From NCBI RefSeq assembly GCF_016801775.1, contig NZ_CP069007.1, forward strand, positions 1 to 64,000: DNA of 64,000 bases, written 5' to 3'. The stretch is from Sulfitobacter mediterraneus. Lineage in GTDB: Bacteria > Pseudomonadota > Alphaproteobacteria > Rhodobacterales > Rhodobacteraceae. Below are positions 42,950-50,986 of the stretch, one piece after another. Both the position numbers and the translations under genes were made by a program. Position 1 is the first letter of the stretch. Each line of letters starts with the position of its first letter. Under the pieces are notes generated by a model. The model worked only from the letters and a program-made list of their open reading frames with translations, had not been told where the DNA came from and made no database searches.

Positions 42950-43815
42950 AGCCGTATCTCTCCATTCGCAATCTGTGTGTCACCCTCAAACATGGGGCGC
43001 CAATCCTGCGATCGGTGTCCCTGGATGTGTCCGCCGGTCAGGTGCATGGGCTGGTGGGGGAATCCGGTGCCGGTAAGTCCATGATCGGCAAGGCGGTTCT
43101 GGGCACCCTGCCCCGCGCCCTGCGCATCCAATCGGGCGAGATCTGGTTGGACGGCGTCGATCTGTTGACCCTCCCCGCGCAAGAGCGGCGCAAGCGCATC
43201 GGCAGCACCGCCGCCTTGATCCCGCAAGATCCGCTTACCGCCTTGAACCCATCCCGGCGCATTGGGCCGCAAATCACACGACGTCTGGTCGATATTCTGG
43301 GTTGGCGCAAAGCCGTCGCCGAGGCACGCGCGTTGGAGCTATTGGCAGAGGTGCATATTCCCGATCCGGCCCGCGTGATGCGCAGCTATCCGCATGAGCT
43401 GTCCGGCGGTATGCGTCAGCGTATTCTAATCGCCTCCGCCTTTGCTGCCGAACCCAAGCTGATCATTGCAGACGAACCGACAACGGCCCTGGATGTGACT
43501 GTACAAAAGCAAATCCTGCGCCTGATCGCCGATATGCAGGCGCGTCACGGCACCGCGCTTCTGTTTGTGACCCATGACCTCGGTGTGGTGTCCAAAGTCT
43601 GCGATACACTGTCGGTGCTCTATGCTGGCAAGGTTGTGGAGGACGCAGGGATGCACCGCTTTTTCATGCGGCCGGTTCACCCCTATTCCGCCGCATTGCT
43701 TGCCGCGACACCGACATACACTAATCCCACGGGAAGCCTGACACCTGTTCCGGCGACAGTGATAGAAGACGTGGAAACCGAAGTGCGCCAACATGACATA
43801 AGGGCCGGCGGATGA
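42946..43815 (+). CDS. ABC transporter ATPase, DppD type
   Basis: A 289-residue ATP-binding protein. Walker A GESGAGKSM lies near residues 38-46, the signature LSGGMRQR near 152, and Walker B LIIADEPTTALD near 172. The C-terminal oligopeptide-transporter extension with HPYSAALLAATP is present. Overlaps its neighbours by 4 bp each. Confidence 0.92.
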   Translation: MKPYLSIRNLCVTLKHGAPILRSVSLDVSAGQVHGLVGESGAGKSMIGKAVLGTLPRALRIQSGEIWLDGVDLLTLPAQERRKRIGSTAALIPQDPLTALNPSRRIGPQITRRLVDILGWRKAVAEARALELLAEVHIPDPARVMRSYPHELSGGMRQRILIASAFAAEPKLIIADEPTTALDVTVQKQILRLIADMQARHGTALLFVTHDLGVVSKVCDTLSVLYAGKVVEDAGMHRFFMRPVHPYSAALLAATPTYTNPTGSLTPVPATVIEDVETEVRQHDIRAGG

Positions 43816-44606
43816 TGTATCAGGTCAAGGATCTCCGGCTGTCTTTCCCCGATATGGCTCACAAACCGCTTTTTGGCGCCGCGCCTCGCATTGAGGTGCT
43901 CAAAGGCGTCAGCTTTGACCTGCACAAGGGCGCGGTGTTGGGCATCGTCGGCGGGTCCGGGTCCGGCAAATCGACGCTCGGCCGTGCGATGCTACGGCTT
44001 CTGGAGCCCGACACCGGGCAGATATTGTTCGATGGGCAGGATATTACCCATATGCCCGAAGATGGCCTGAGAGGGATGCGCAGGCGCTTTCAGATGATTT
44101 TCCAAGATCCAATGTCTTCCTTGAACCCGCGCCGACGTGTGGGCGGCATCATCGCTGGCCCCCTGCGCTTGCACGGGTTCGAAGATGCACCCGCACGGGT
44201 GGCGGAGGCGCTGGATATGGTTGGTTTGCCGCGGCATTTCGCCCAGAGATTTCCGCATGAACTGTCGGGAGGCCAACGGCAACGGGTTGGTATCGCGCGC
44301 GCCATTGCCCTGCGTCCTGACTTCATCCTTGCGGATGAGATCGTGTCGGGGCTTGATGTGTCGTCCCAGGCGCAGGTGCTGAACTTGCTTGAAGAACTGG
44401 TCAAGGAACTGGGCCTGACGCTGGGATTTATCAGCCATGATCTTTCCGTGATCCGCCGCCTGTGTGACCGAATACTGGTTCTGCACCACGGCGAAGTCGT
44501 TGAGGATTCGGAGACAGCCGCGCTTTTTGACGCTCCGAAAGCCGAGTATACACGCGAGTTGCTGGATGCGATCCCCTTGCCGGACCCTCATCAGAACTGG
44601 ACCTGA
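43812..44606 (+). CDS. ABC transporter ATPase, DppF type
   Basis: A 264-residue ATP-binding protein. Walker A GGSGSGKST near residue 49, signature LSGGQRQRVGIARAIA near 151, and Walker B FILADEIVSGLD are present. The Walker B Pro of the usual DEPVS is replaced by Ile (DEIVS). It is the last gene of the importer operon; the first parS-like palindrome begins right at its stop. Confidence 0.91.
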   Translation: MMYQVKDLRLSFPDMAHKPLFGAAPRIEVLKGVSFDLHKGAVLGIVGGSGSGKSTLGRAMLRLLEPDTGQILFDGQDITHMPEDGLRGMRRRFQMIFQDPMSSLNPRRRVGGIIAGPLRLHGFEDAPARVAEALDMVGLPRHFAQRFPHELSGGQRQRVGIARAIALRPDFILADEIVSGLDVSSQAQVLNLLEELVKELGLTLGFISHDLSVIRRLCDRILVLHHGEVVEDSETAALFDAPKAEYTRELLDAIPLPDPHQNWT

Positions 44607-44621
44607 TTGCCCATGGGCAAT
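44606..44621. other. Palindrome, parS candidate 1
   Basis: ATTGCCCATGGGCAAT is a perfect 16-bp palindrome directly at the end of the ABC ATPase gene. Its 14-bp core is repeated exactly at 44760. Two identical palindromes bracketing the end of parB fit a ParB-binding centromere (parS). Confidence 0.62.
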
Positions 44622-44688
44622 TTTGTACTTCTCGAGCCTTATCAAACCTTTAGACCTATTTCACTTTGTCAATTCAAGCCAAAGCATG

Positions 44689-44716
44689 AAAAAAGGGAGA
44701 GGCTGATGCCCCTCCC
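44689..44716 (-). terminator. Probable terminator after parB
   Basis: GGGAGAGGC and GCCCCTCCC pair with a TGAT loop and one A-C mismatch. On the minus strand the stem is followed by a T-run (read from AAAAAA at 44689-44694), so it would end the parA-parB transcript. Confidence 0.55.
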
Positions 44717-44759
44717 CCTTAAGCTCTTATCTCATTGATAAATAACGACTTTCCAAATC

Positions 44760-44773
44760 TTGCCCATGGGCAA
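44760..44773. other. Palindrome, parS candidate 2
   Basis: TTGCCCATGGGCAA is a perfect 14-bp palindrome identical to the core of the one at 44606. It ends one base before the parB stop codon. Confidence 0.62.
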
Positions 44774-44774
44774 C

Positions 44775-45764
44775 TCAGCCTTTGCGCGCCTTCAAGTAAT
44801 TTTCGAAGGCACCCATCAAGGAGGCGTCGGAAAGCGATGCATCAAACTCCATCTGGACCTGGTTTCCGCGTTTCTTGACCATGATCCCCCGCTCCCCCGG
44901 CGAACGGCGGTATAGTTTTCCGGTCTTTGCTTTTGGCGTTTTAGGCTTGGGGTTTCCGGCTGCAACCAAACGTTTGAAAACATCCGCAGCCTCGACATAA
45001 CCGCCCTGCCCCTTCGCCGCGCGTTTCTGTACGCCCGCGAGATGCATCGCCTCTTCCAGAACGCCCGCGGCCTGTTCAGGCACGCTCAGCAATGGTTTGA
45101 GCGCACGCGCATGACGCTCCTTGATGTCGCGCTTGCTTGCGAAAGCATCAAGAACCTCTTCGGGCATTTTGGCCAGAACCAGATACCGGGAAAGCCATGG
45201 CGGGCTCACCTCCAGCCGCTCTGCCATCGCCTTTTGCGATCCATCATAATAGAGGCGGATCGCCTCGGCATAATCGACAGCCCGTTCATAATCGGAGATG
45301 TCTTCGCGATCTCTGTTCTCGATATCGGCCAGACGAAAGGCCTCTTCGTCCGTAAGGTCGCGCACTTCAACCAGATAGCGGAATTGCGGGTAATTGTGCG
45401 CCCGCAACCAGCTGACGGCAAAGTGTCGCCGCGCACCGCAGATCACCTCAAATTCGTGCTCTTCCCCCGACAGACGCCGGACAATCGCGGGAAACTCCTG
45501 CTGACCTTGCGCCTTGATCCCGTCGATCAGATCGCGGCAGTTGTCCTCTGTCAGAAGCGCATAATCACGGTTGTGTCGTTCCCACATACGGCAGCGGGCA
45601 GGATCCACTTGGTAAAGTGTCTTCTCCTGCATTTCGCCTGACATGCGTTCCCCAATGGAGGTGGACCGCTTGAGGAACCGCGCCCCCGCGCGTTCGGCAG
45701 ATGGGGCAGGGGTGTCGAGCCCGCTCAAGACATCGTTAAAAATGGCATCGTGTTTCTTACTCAT
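44775..45764 (-). CDS. parB: ParB-family plasmid partition protein
   Basis: A 329-residue protein with the ParB N-terminal domain (EFPAIVRRLSGEEHEFEVICGARRHFA, containing the conserved GxRRH box) and a helix-turn-helix (KAMAERLEVSPPWLSRYLVLAKMPEEVL). A C-terminal dimer domain follows. ParB binds parS and loads around the site for segregation with ParA. Its start overlaps the parA stop (ATGA). Two identical palindromes flank its 3' end. Confidence 0.93.
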   Translation of the reverse strand: MSKKHDAIFNDVLSGLDTPAPSAERAGARFLKRSTSIGERMSGEMQEKTLYQVDPARCRMWERHNRDYALLTEDNCRDLIDGIKAQGQQEFPAIVRRLSGEEHEFEVICGARRHFAVSWLRAHNYPQFRYLVEVRDLTDEEAFRLADIENRDREDISDYERAVDYAEAIRLYYDGSQKAMAERLEVSPPWLSRYLVLAKMPEEVLDAFASKRDIKERHARALKPLLSVPEQAAGVLEEAMHLAGVQKRAAKGQGGYVEAADVFKRLVAAGNPKPKTPKAKTGKLYRRSPGERGIMVKKRGNQVQMEFDASLSDASLMGAFENYLKARKG

Positions 45765-46963
45765 AGCAAACCTTCCTTGCGCAGGGCGCTGTGATGGCTG
45801 GGCCAGGTCTTGCGGATCAGAAGCTCGATCTCGGCGTTGACCGCATCCAGATAGGCCCGGCAGCGTTTGTGCGTTTCGGTCCGCACACCAGGACCGGTCA
45901 GCTCGTACACCGTTGAAAGATTGGCCGCTGCATTGTCGATTTCAGCAGAATCTTTCAAAACGGCACTCATCATATCCATGGGAAACACCGCCTCCATCAT
46001 GCGTTTGATCGCTTGATGTGCCGATTTCCCATCGTTCATCTTTGTCGCTAGAATTTTAACAAAAGAATAATCACGCGCACCGCCAGCGCGGGCCAGCTCT
46101 TCCAGAGTAGCGCCCATCATCTTGAGAAAATGCGCGGTGGAGCCAAAATCGATGTTGTTCGGCGGGGCTGGGATCACCAGTGCATTGGCGGCCCGCAACA
46201 CGGACAGCGACAGCATGCCCAGGGCAGGGGGCGGGTCGAGCAGGATCACATCAAAATTGTCCTTTATGCTCTCAATTCCGTTGCGCAGCCGGTCGAGCAC
46301 AAATGTACTGTCCCGCGCCATTCGCGCGGCAAATTCATATTCCGCATCATAAAGCCCGAGGTTTGCGGGGATCAGCGCAATTCCGGGCCAATAGGTGGCA
46401 CGCAGCGCATAATGCAAGCTGGCTGGCCCACCATGGCGGAAAAACGGGTAAAGGGTATCGTCGTCCTCATCCACATCAACATCCGGATTCAAACCGAACA
46501 TGGAGGTGGTGCTGGCCTGGCTGTCACAGTCGATCACACAAACACGATAGCCCTTGAGGGCCAGATATTGCGCCAGATGACAGACCATCGTTGATTTCCC
46601 GACACCACCTTTGAAGTTCTGGATCGCCAGAACCATCGCCGGGTCATCGGGTTGCCGATGGGGCAGGGTGCCAAAGACATCCCGCATGGTATTGACCTGC
46701 GCAAGACTGTAGCCGCTGCGCCGGCCGGTTTCGGGATCTTTGTCGGGCGGCGGTAGACGGCCATCGGCCTCGGCATCGCGGATCAACTTGTCGCTGCGTC
46801 CCACCATTTCGGCGGCGCGGCGGACATTAAACCGCAAATCAAGCGACTTGGACGCGCCGGGCGCAAAAACACGTTCCCGCAGGCGTTCAATCACGGTGCT
46901 GGCGCGATCGCTGAGATTGGCCAATTCGGTTAGGGTGACGGGGGGAAGGACGGGCTGCTGCAT
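45761..46963 (-). CDS. parA: ParA-family partition ATPase with N-terminal HTH
   Basis: A 400-residue type Ia ParA. The N terminus has a MerR-like helix-turn-helix (FNVRRAAEMVGRSDKLIRDAEADGRL), which normally binds its own promoter. The deviant Walker A KGGVGKST is at residues 118-125, and FDVILLDPPPALG is the second ATPase motif. It moves plasmid copies by ATP-driven gradients on the nucleoid. It is transcribed away from the origin and repB; the inverted repeat GTGAA-TT-TTCAC at 47021 may be its operator. Confidence 0.94.
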   Translation of the reverse strand: MQQPVLPPVTLTELANLSDRASTVIERLRERVFAPGASKSLDLRFNVRRAAEMVGRSDKLIRDAEADGRLPPPDKDPETGRRSGYSLAQVNTMRDVFGTLPHRQPDDPAMVLAIQNFKGGVGKSTMVCHLAQYLALKGYRVCVIDCDSQASTTSMFGLNPDVDVDEDDDTLYPFFRHGGPASLHYALRATYWPGIALIPANLGLYDAEYEFAARMARDSTFVLDRLRNGIESIKDNFDVILLDPPPALGMLSLSVLRAANALVIPAPPNNIDFGSTAHFLKMMGATLEELARAGGARDYSFVKILATKMNDGKSAHQAIKRMMEAVFPMDMMSAVLKDSAEIDNAAANLSTVYELTGPGVRTETHKRCRAYLDAVNAEIELLIRKTWPSHHSALRKEGLL

Positions 46964-47580
46964 CGGGGCCTCATTTATTTGCTCTGCGAATCATGGACTG
47001 TTGTTCTGGAGCGCTCAAGTGTGAATTTTCACGAAAACCAGGCAAAAAGTCGGAAATCCGAGGCACAGATCATTTTCTTTGGATATTTCGGCATTTGCCT
47101 GCAATGCATAGCCTTTTTGCGAAGGAAACACCCGAAAAGTAAGCTATGGGATCAATCGCGCCCGATGGGTCCTAACCGGCGCTGATCTTACCCTTTAAAC
47201 AGAATTTGAAAAACCCCTATGGTTCAGGATTCTTAGTGTTCTGTGTTCGGGCTTGCCAATGCCCTTTGTTTTATAGCATATCAGTGCCTAACACTTACCT
47301 TTTGGGGCGGATCGGCAAACCTTTTGGGAGGGCTAGCCTTACCTATCGGGGCGATTCCCCTTACGGATGGGTTGAGGGTTAAACCTTACGTTTTGGGTGG
47401 CTGATCTGAGAGCCACAGAACATGGTAGGATAAGCCTATAGAACAGGGGTTTGCGAATCATTGGGTGCGAATCGGCGTCGGTCAGGACTTACAAATTGGG
47501 TGATAGACCGCTCCAGAACCCTATGATAGCTTACGCGAAACGAGCAACAAAAGTAAGAATACTGGGTAAGACAATAAAGC
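46964..47580. other. Replication origin region (oriV) between parA and repB
   Basis: This 617-bp gene-free region separates divergent parA and repB. It carries an iteron array (47294-47400 plus one outlier at 47488), an AT-rich part near 47200-47280 and the inverted repeat GTGAATTTTCAC at 47021-47032 close to parA. No clear DnaA box was found. The layout is that of an iteron-controlled plasmid origin next to its initiator gene. Confidence 0.72.
47294..47400 (+). repeat. Iteron array, five copies
   Basis: Copies of CTTACNNTTTGGGNGG-type sequence start at 47294, 47316, 47338, 47360 and 47385. The first four are spaced exactly 22 bp (two helical turns); the fifth is 25 bp on. Examples: CTTACCTTTTGGGGCGG, CAAACCTTTTGGGAGG and CTTACGTTTTGGGTGG. 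A further copy, CTTACAAATTGGGTGA, lies at 47488-47503. They are likely RepB binding sites. Confidence 0.7.
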
Positions 47581-48582
47581 ATGAGCAAAGCTTACCGAAC
47601 CGTTGATGCGCGGCCAAACGCGCAAACGCTGGTCAAACCCGGCGAGCTGGTGGACCTGGTCGAGGTGACGCCGCTGACCTTGGCTGACCGGCGGATTTAC
47701 AATCAGCTGCTTGAGAACGCATGGGACGCGATCGAAAAACCGGTAACGCATGTGATCTCCAAATCCGATCTGCGTGGATCGCATAATTCCAACGATCGGG
47801 TGGGCGGGTCGATTGAGCGGCTGATGGCCTCGATTGTCAAAGTGCAGGTCATGCGGGACGGCGAGCCGGCAATTGAACGGGTGCAGCTTCTGGGGGGGAA
47901 CGTCGAAACAACGCGGCGGGACGGGCTGCTCGAATATGAGATTCCGCAACGGCTGCGGCGGATCATCAAGGACAGCACAGTGTTTGCGCGGTTGCAGCGC
48001 GAGGTGATGTTTGCGCTGTCCTCGAAATATGCGCTGACGCTTTATGAGATGGTGCAAAAACGTGGCAATCTGCGCTGGCGGTCCTCGGAAAAATTCAGTC
48101 TTGAAGATATGCGCGGTGTGCTGGGCGTGCCCAAGGGCAAGTTGACCTCTTGGTCGAACCTGAAGCTGCGGGCGATTGATCCGGCGGTGGAGGAGGTTTC
48201 GGCGCTGAGTGACTATATCGTTGAGGTTGATCCGATCAAAACCGGGCGGCGGGTCACGCATATTGAACTGCGCTGGTGGCGCAAGGATGCGGGCGGCGAG
48301 GCAGAGGTGGAGCGCGAGTTGCAGTTTTCCTCGGTGGGGCGCAAGGAACGTGCAACAGCCAAGGCCGAAGCCATGCGGCCGCGGCCTGACTGGCTGGATG
48401 CGAAGGGCGCGGCGTTGAGGACAGAGACCTATGAGACGGCCAAACTGCGGTTTCCCGGATATGACATCTACTTTGTTGAGGGGGAATGGCGGGCATGGGC
48501 GGCGGGCAAACCGCCAGCGCGTGATCCCGACAAGGCCTATCTGGCATTCTTTAAGACCTTTGCCGAAAACAACCCAATTTAG
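47581..48582 (+). CDS. repB: Plasmid replication initiator, RepB type (Rep_3 superfamily)
   Basis: A 333-residue initiator with two winged-helix domains. The N-terminal one contains LVEVTPLTLADRRIYNQLLENAWD; the segment FALSSKYALTLYEMVQKRGNLRWRSSEKFSLEDMRGVLGV is the Rep_3 signature. RepB-type replicons are one of the known plasmid classes of Rhodobacterales. It faces away from parA across the iteron region. The stop codon is part of the dispersed motif TTTAGAGACTGA. Confidence 0.9.
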   Translation: MSKAYRTVDARPNAQTLVKPGELVDLVEVTPLTLADRRIYNQLLENAWDAIEKPVTHVISKSDLRGSHNSNDRVGGSIERLMASIVKVQVMRDGEPAIERVQLLGGNVETTRRDGLLEYEIPQRLRRIIKDSTVFARLQREVMFALSSKYALTLYEMVQKRGNLRWRSSEKFSLEDMRGVLGVPKGKLTSWSNLKLRAIDPAVEEVSALSDYIVEVDPIKTGRRVTHIELRWWRKDAGGEAEVERELQFSSVGRKERATAKAEAMRPRPDWLDAKGAALRTETYETAKLRFPGYDIYFVEGEWRAWAAGKPPARDPDKAYLAFFKTFAENNPI

Positions 48583-48591
48583 AGACTGATC

Positions 48592-49719
48592 ATGACAGAG
48601 ACATCGGGCGATCCGGCCTATTTCCTTTACCATTCGATTGGCCAGTATCCGGGCAAGGCGGCGGAGATGGCCAAGGCGTTAACCACGTTTTCAGACACTT
48701 GGGGCGCGTTGGACGATGAGCAATGGCCGAATGTCCTGACAGCAAGGGCAGAGTTTATCGACCTCTGGCGCGATCTGATTGATGCGCCGGAGGGCACATT
48801 GACCAGTGCAGAGAATGTGACGACAGGGCTGTTTTCCGTTCTGGGCGGCCTGCCACCAGAGTATCTGCGCGGCAAGCGGGTGTTGGTTGCAGCAGATTGT
48901 TTTCCGTCGCTGCATTTTCTGCTGAACGGGATGCAGGATCGGTTGGGCTTCAGCCTTGAAACTGTCCCTGTGCGGCAGGGGGATTTCTGGGTCCGTGACG
49001 AGGATATGATTGCGGCATGGGGGCCGGATGTCGGTCTTGCGCTTCTGACATTTGTGACCTCCACTTCTTCGCACCGCTGTGATCTGGACACGCTGTTGGC
49101 GCATGGCCGGCAGATGGGGTCGTTGGTGGGCTTGGATCTGACCCAGGGGATCGGGATCATACCGTTTTCGCTGGATGATCATCCGGTTGATTTTGTGTTG
49201 TCCACCACCCTCAAATGGCTGTGCGGCACGCCCGGTGCGGGAATTATTCAGATGCGGGAAGATCTGTTGAAGACTGTCAAGCCGGAGCTGCGCGGATGGT
49301 TTTCGCAGGACAATCCGTTTTCATGGGATCTGGATGCTTTTGACTATGCACCCGATGCGCGGCGGTTTGAACATGGAACGCCCTCGGTTTTGGCCTGTGT
49401 GGGATCGGTGCCTGCATTGAAATGGCACGCAGGGCAGGGGGGGCTCTTGGCGCATAATCGAAAGCTGACCAAGTCGATTATGGATCATGCAGAAGAGATG
49501 GGGTTGCCGCTGGCCACGCCAAAGGACGAGGCGGCAAGGGGCGGCTCCGTGATGTTGCAATTGCCAGAAACAGCCGACCCTGCTGCCTTGGTCGACGGAT
49601 TGCGAGACGCAGATGTTCATGTGGATTGCCGGGGCCGGATATTGCGGATATCACCCGGCGCGGTGACCAAGGGCCAGCACGTCAATCGTCTGTTTGATCG
49701 TCTCAAAACATATGTTTAG
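48592..49719 (+). CDS. Kynureninase-like PLP enzyme (class V fold)
   Basis: A 375-residue PLP-dependent protein. The segment VGLDLTQGIGIIPFSLDDHPVDFVLSTTLKWLCGTPGAGII corresponds to the kynureninase active site, with the PLP Lys in TLKWL. PELRGWFSQDNPF and FEHGTPSVLACVGSVPAL are also kynureninase-like. It could cleave kynurenine or act as a cysteine-desulfurase-type lyase on another substrate. It is placed 9 bp after repB, so it may be read from the repB promoter. Confidence 0.75.
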   Translation: MTETSGDPAYFLYHSIGQYPGKAAEMAKALTTFSDTWGALDDEQWPNVLTARAEFIDLWRDLIDAPEGTLTSAENVTTGLFSVLGGLPPEYLRGKRVLVAADCFPSLHFLLNGMQDRLGFSLETVPVRQGDFWVRDEDMIAAWGPDVGLALLTFVTSTSSHRCDLDTLLAHGRQMGSLVGLDLTQGIGIIPFSLDDHPVDFVLSTTLKWLCGTPGAGIIQMREDLLKTVKPELRGWFSQDNPFSWDLDAFDYAPDARRFEHGTPSVLACVGSVPALKWHAGQGGLLAHNRKLTKSIMDHAEEMGLPLATPKDEAARGGSVMLQLPETADPAALVDGLRDADVHVDCRGRILRISPGAVTKGQHVNRLFDRLKTYV

Positions 49720-49728
49720 AGACTGAAT

Positions 49729-50895
49729 CTACTGCAAATCGTTGAAGAACCTTTGCATCCGGTCCATCGCCTCCCGCAGCACATCCATGTCGGCGCAACC
49801 AAAGCACACCCGCAGATGCCCTTCGCCCGCATCACCATAAAAGCTGCCTGCCTCGACCACCACACCGGTTGCCGCCAAGAGCATGTCGGCGCAGTCTTGT
49901 GAGGTCAGGCCGGTGGCGGTGATGTCGGGGAAGGCGTAGATCGTCCCCTCCACCGGGGCGCAGGTCACGCCGGGCATTTGGTTCAGCCGCGAGACAACCA
50001 GATCGCGGCGTTCCCGGTCGCGATCGACCATGCCTTGCAAGATTGCGGGGTCTCCTGTGAGGGCGGCCAAAGCACCGTGCTGCACAAAGGTGTTCACATG
50101 GGTCACTTCGTTGGTGGTGATTTTCATCATTGGCCCAATTAGAGACTGATCTGCGGCGATATAACCGAGACGCCAGCCGTCCATGGCATAGGCTTTCGTG
50201 AAGGCAAACATGGAGATTGTCCGCTCCTTCATGCCGGGTAGGGAAGCGATAGAAATATGTGCGGCGTTGTCATAGGTGATCTCTTCATAGACCTCGTCAG
50301 AAAGGACCAGCAGATCGTATTCCTGCGCGAGATCCGCGATGATTTGCAATTCAGCGCGGGTATAGACCCGGCCTGTAGGATTGCAGGGGTTGATCAGCGC
50401 AATCACCTTGGTCGCTGCGGTGATATGTGGCTCTAACAAAGTACGATTGATGGCAAATCCGTTTGCAGCATCCAAGGGTGCGATGGTGACTTTGGCGCCT
50501 GCAAGCTCTGCCTTTCCGATATGCTGGGGATAATAGGGGGCGAGCAAAAGCGCCTCATCGCCCGCATCCAGAAAGGCCATAAAGGCGGCAAAGGAGGCCT
50601 GTGTCAGACCATTGGTCACGATCACCTCATCGGCGGTGATATCCATGGCATTCTGGCGGCGCAATTTTTCCGCGATGGCGTCGCGCAGTTCGGGAATGCC
50701 TTGCAGGTCGGAGTAGTGCACATGACCCGCCTGCAGCGCGGCGATGGTGGCGTCTTTGATGTGTTGGGGGGTGTCTTCTGCGGGCATGCCCAATTCGAGA
50801 TGGATCAGATCACCTTTCATCTGGACGGCCTTGGCAAACATGCCAAAGTTTTTGGGTGAGGTTTCTGTGATCCGGCGGGCAGGGCGGATGGGCAT
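49729..50895 (-). CDS. Class I/II aminotransferase (fold type I)
   Basis: I start at the ATG at 50895, with AAGGAA 5 nt upstream; an earlier in-frame ATG at 50910 lacks a ribosome binding site. The 388-residue PLP enzyme has VIALINPCNPTGRVYTRAEL, VLSDEVYEEITYD and the PLP Lys in SMFAFTKAYAMDGWRLGY. It resembles aspartate/aromatic aminotransferases of subgroup I-gamma. The donor and acceptor cannot be read from sequence. It contains one copy of the dispersed motif (50138-50151). Confidence 0.86.
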   Translation of the reverse strand: MPIRPARRITETSPKNFGMFAKAVQMKGDLIHLELGMPAEDTPQHIKDATIAALQAGHVHYSDLQGIPELRDAIAEKLRRQNAMDITADEVIVTNGLTQASFAAFMAFLDAGDEALLLAPYYPQHIGKAELAGAKVTIAPLDAANGFAINRTLLEPHITAATKVIALINPCNPTGRVYTRAELQIIADLAQEYDLLVLSDEVYEEITYDNAAHISIASLPGMKERTISMFAFTKAYAMDGWRLGYIAADQSLIGPMMKITTNEVTHVNTFVQHGALAALTGDPAILQGMVDRDRERRDLVVSRLNQMPGVTCAPVEGTIYAFPDITATGLTSQDCADMLLAATGVVVEAGSFYGDAGEGHLRVCFGCADMDVLREAMDRMQRFFNDLQ

Positions 50896-50986
50896 GGGCG
50901 TTCCTTGCATCGAAATTTATATGCGTTTACATTTAAATCTGCCTAACCTGCCATTGCGCAGAAGGCCACCATAAAAGGGGATCATC

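Noticed and set aside
47441..47480. GATTGGGTGCGAATC-like segment near the origin as an iteron
   Set aside because: It shares only the TTGGG part and has no CTTAC half.
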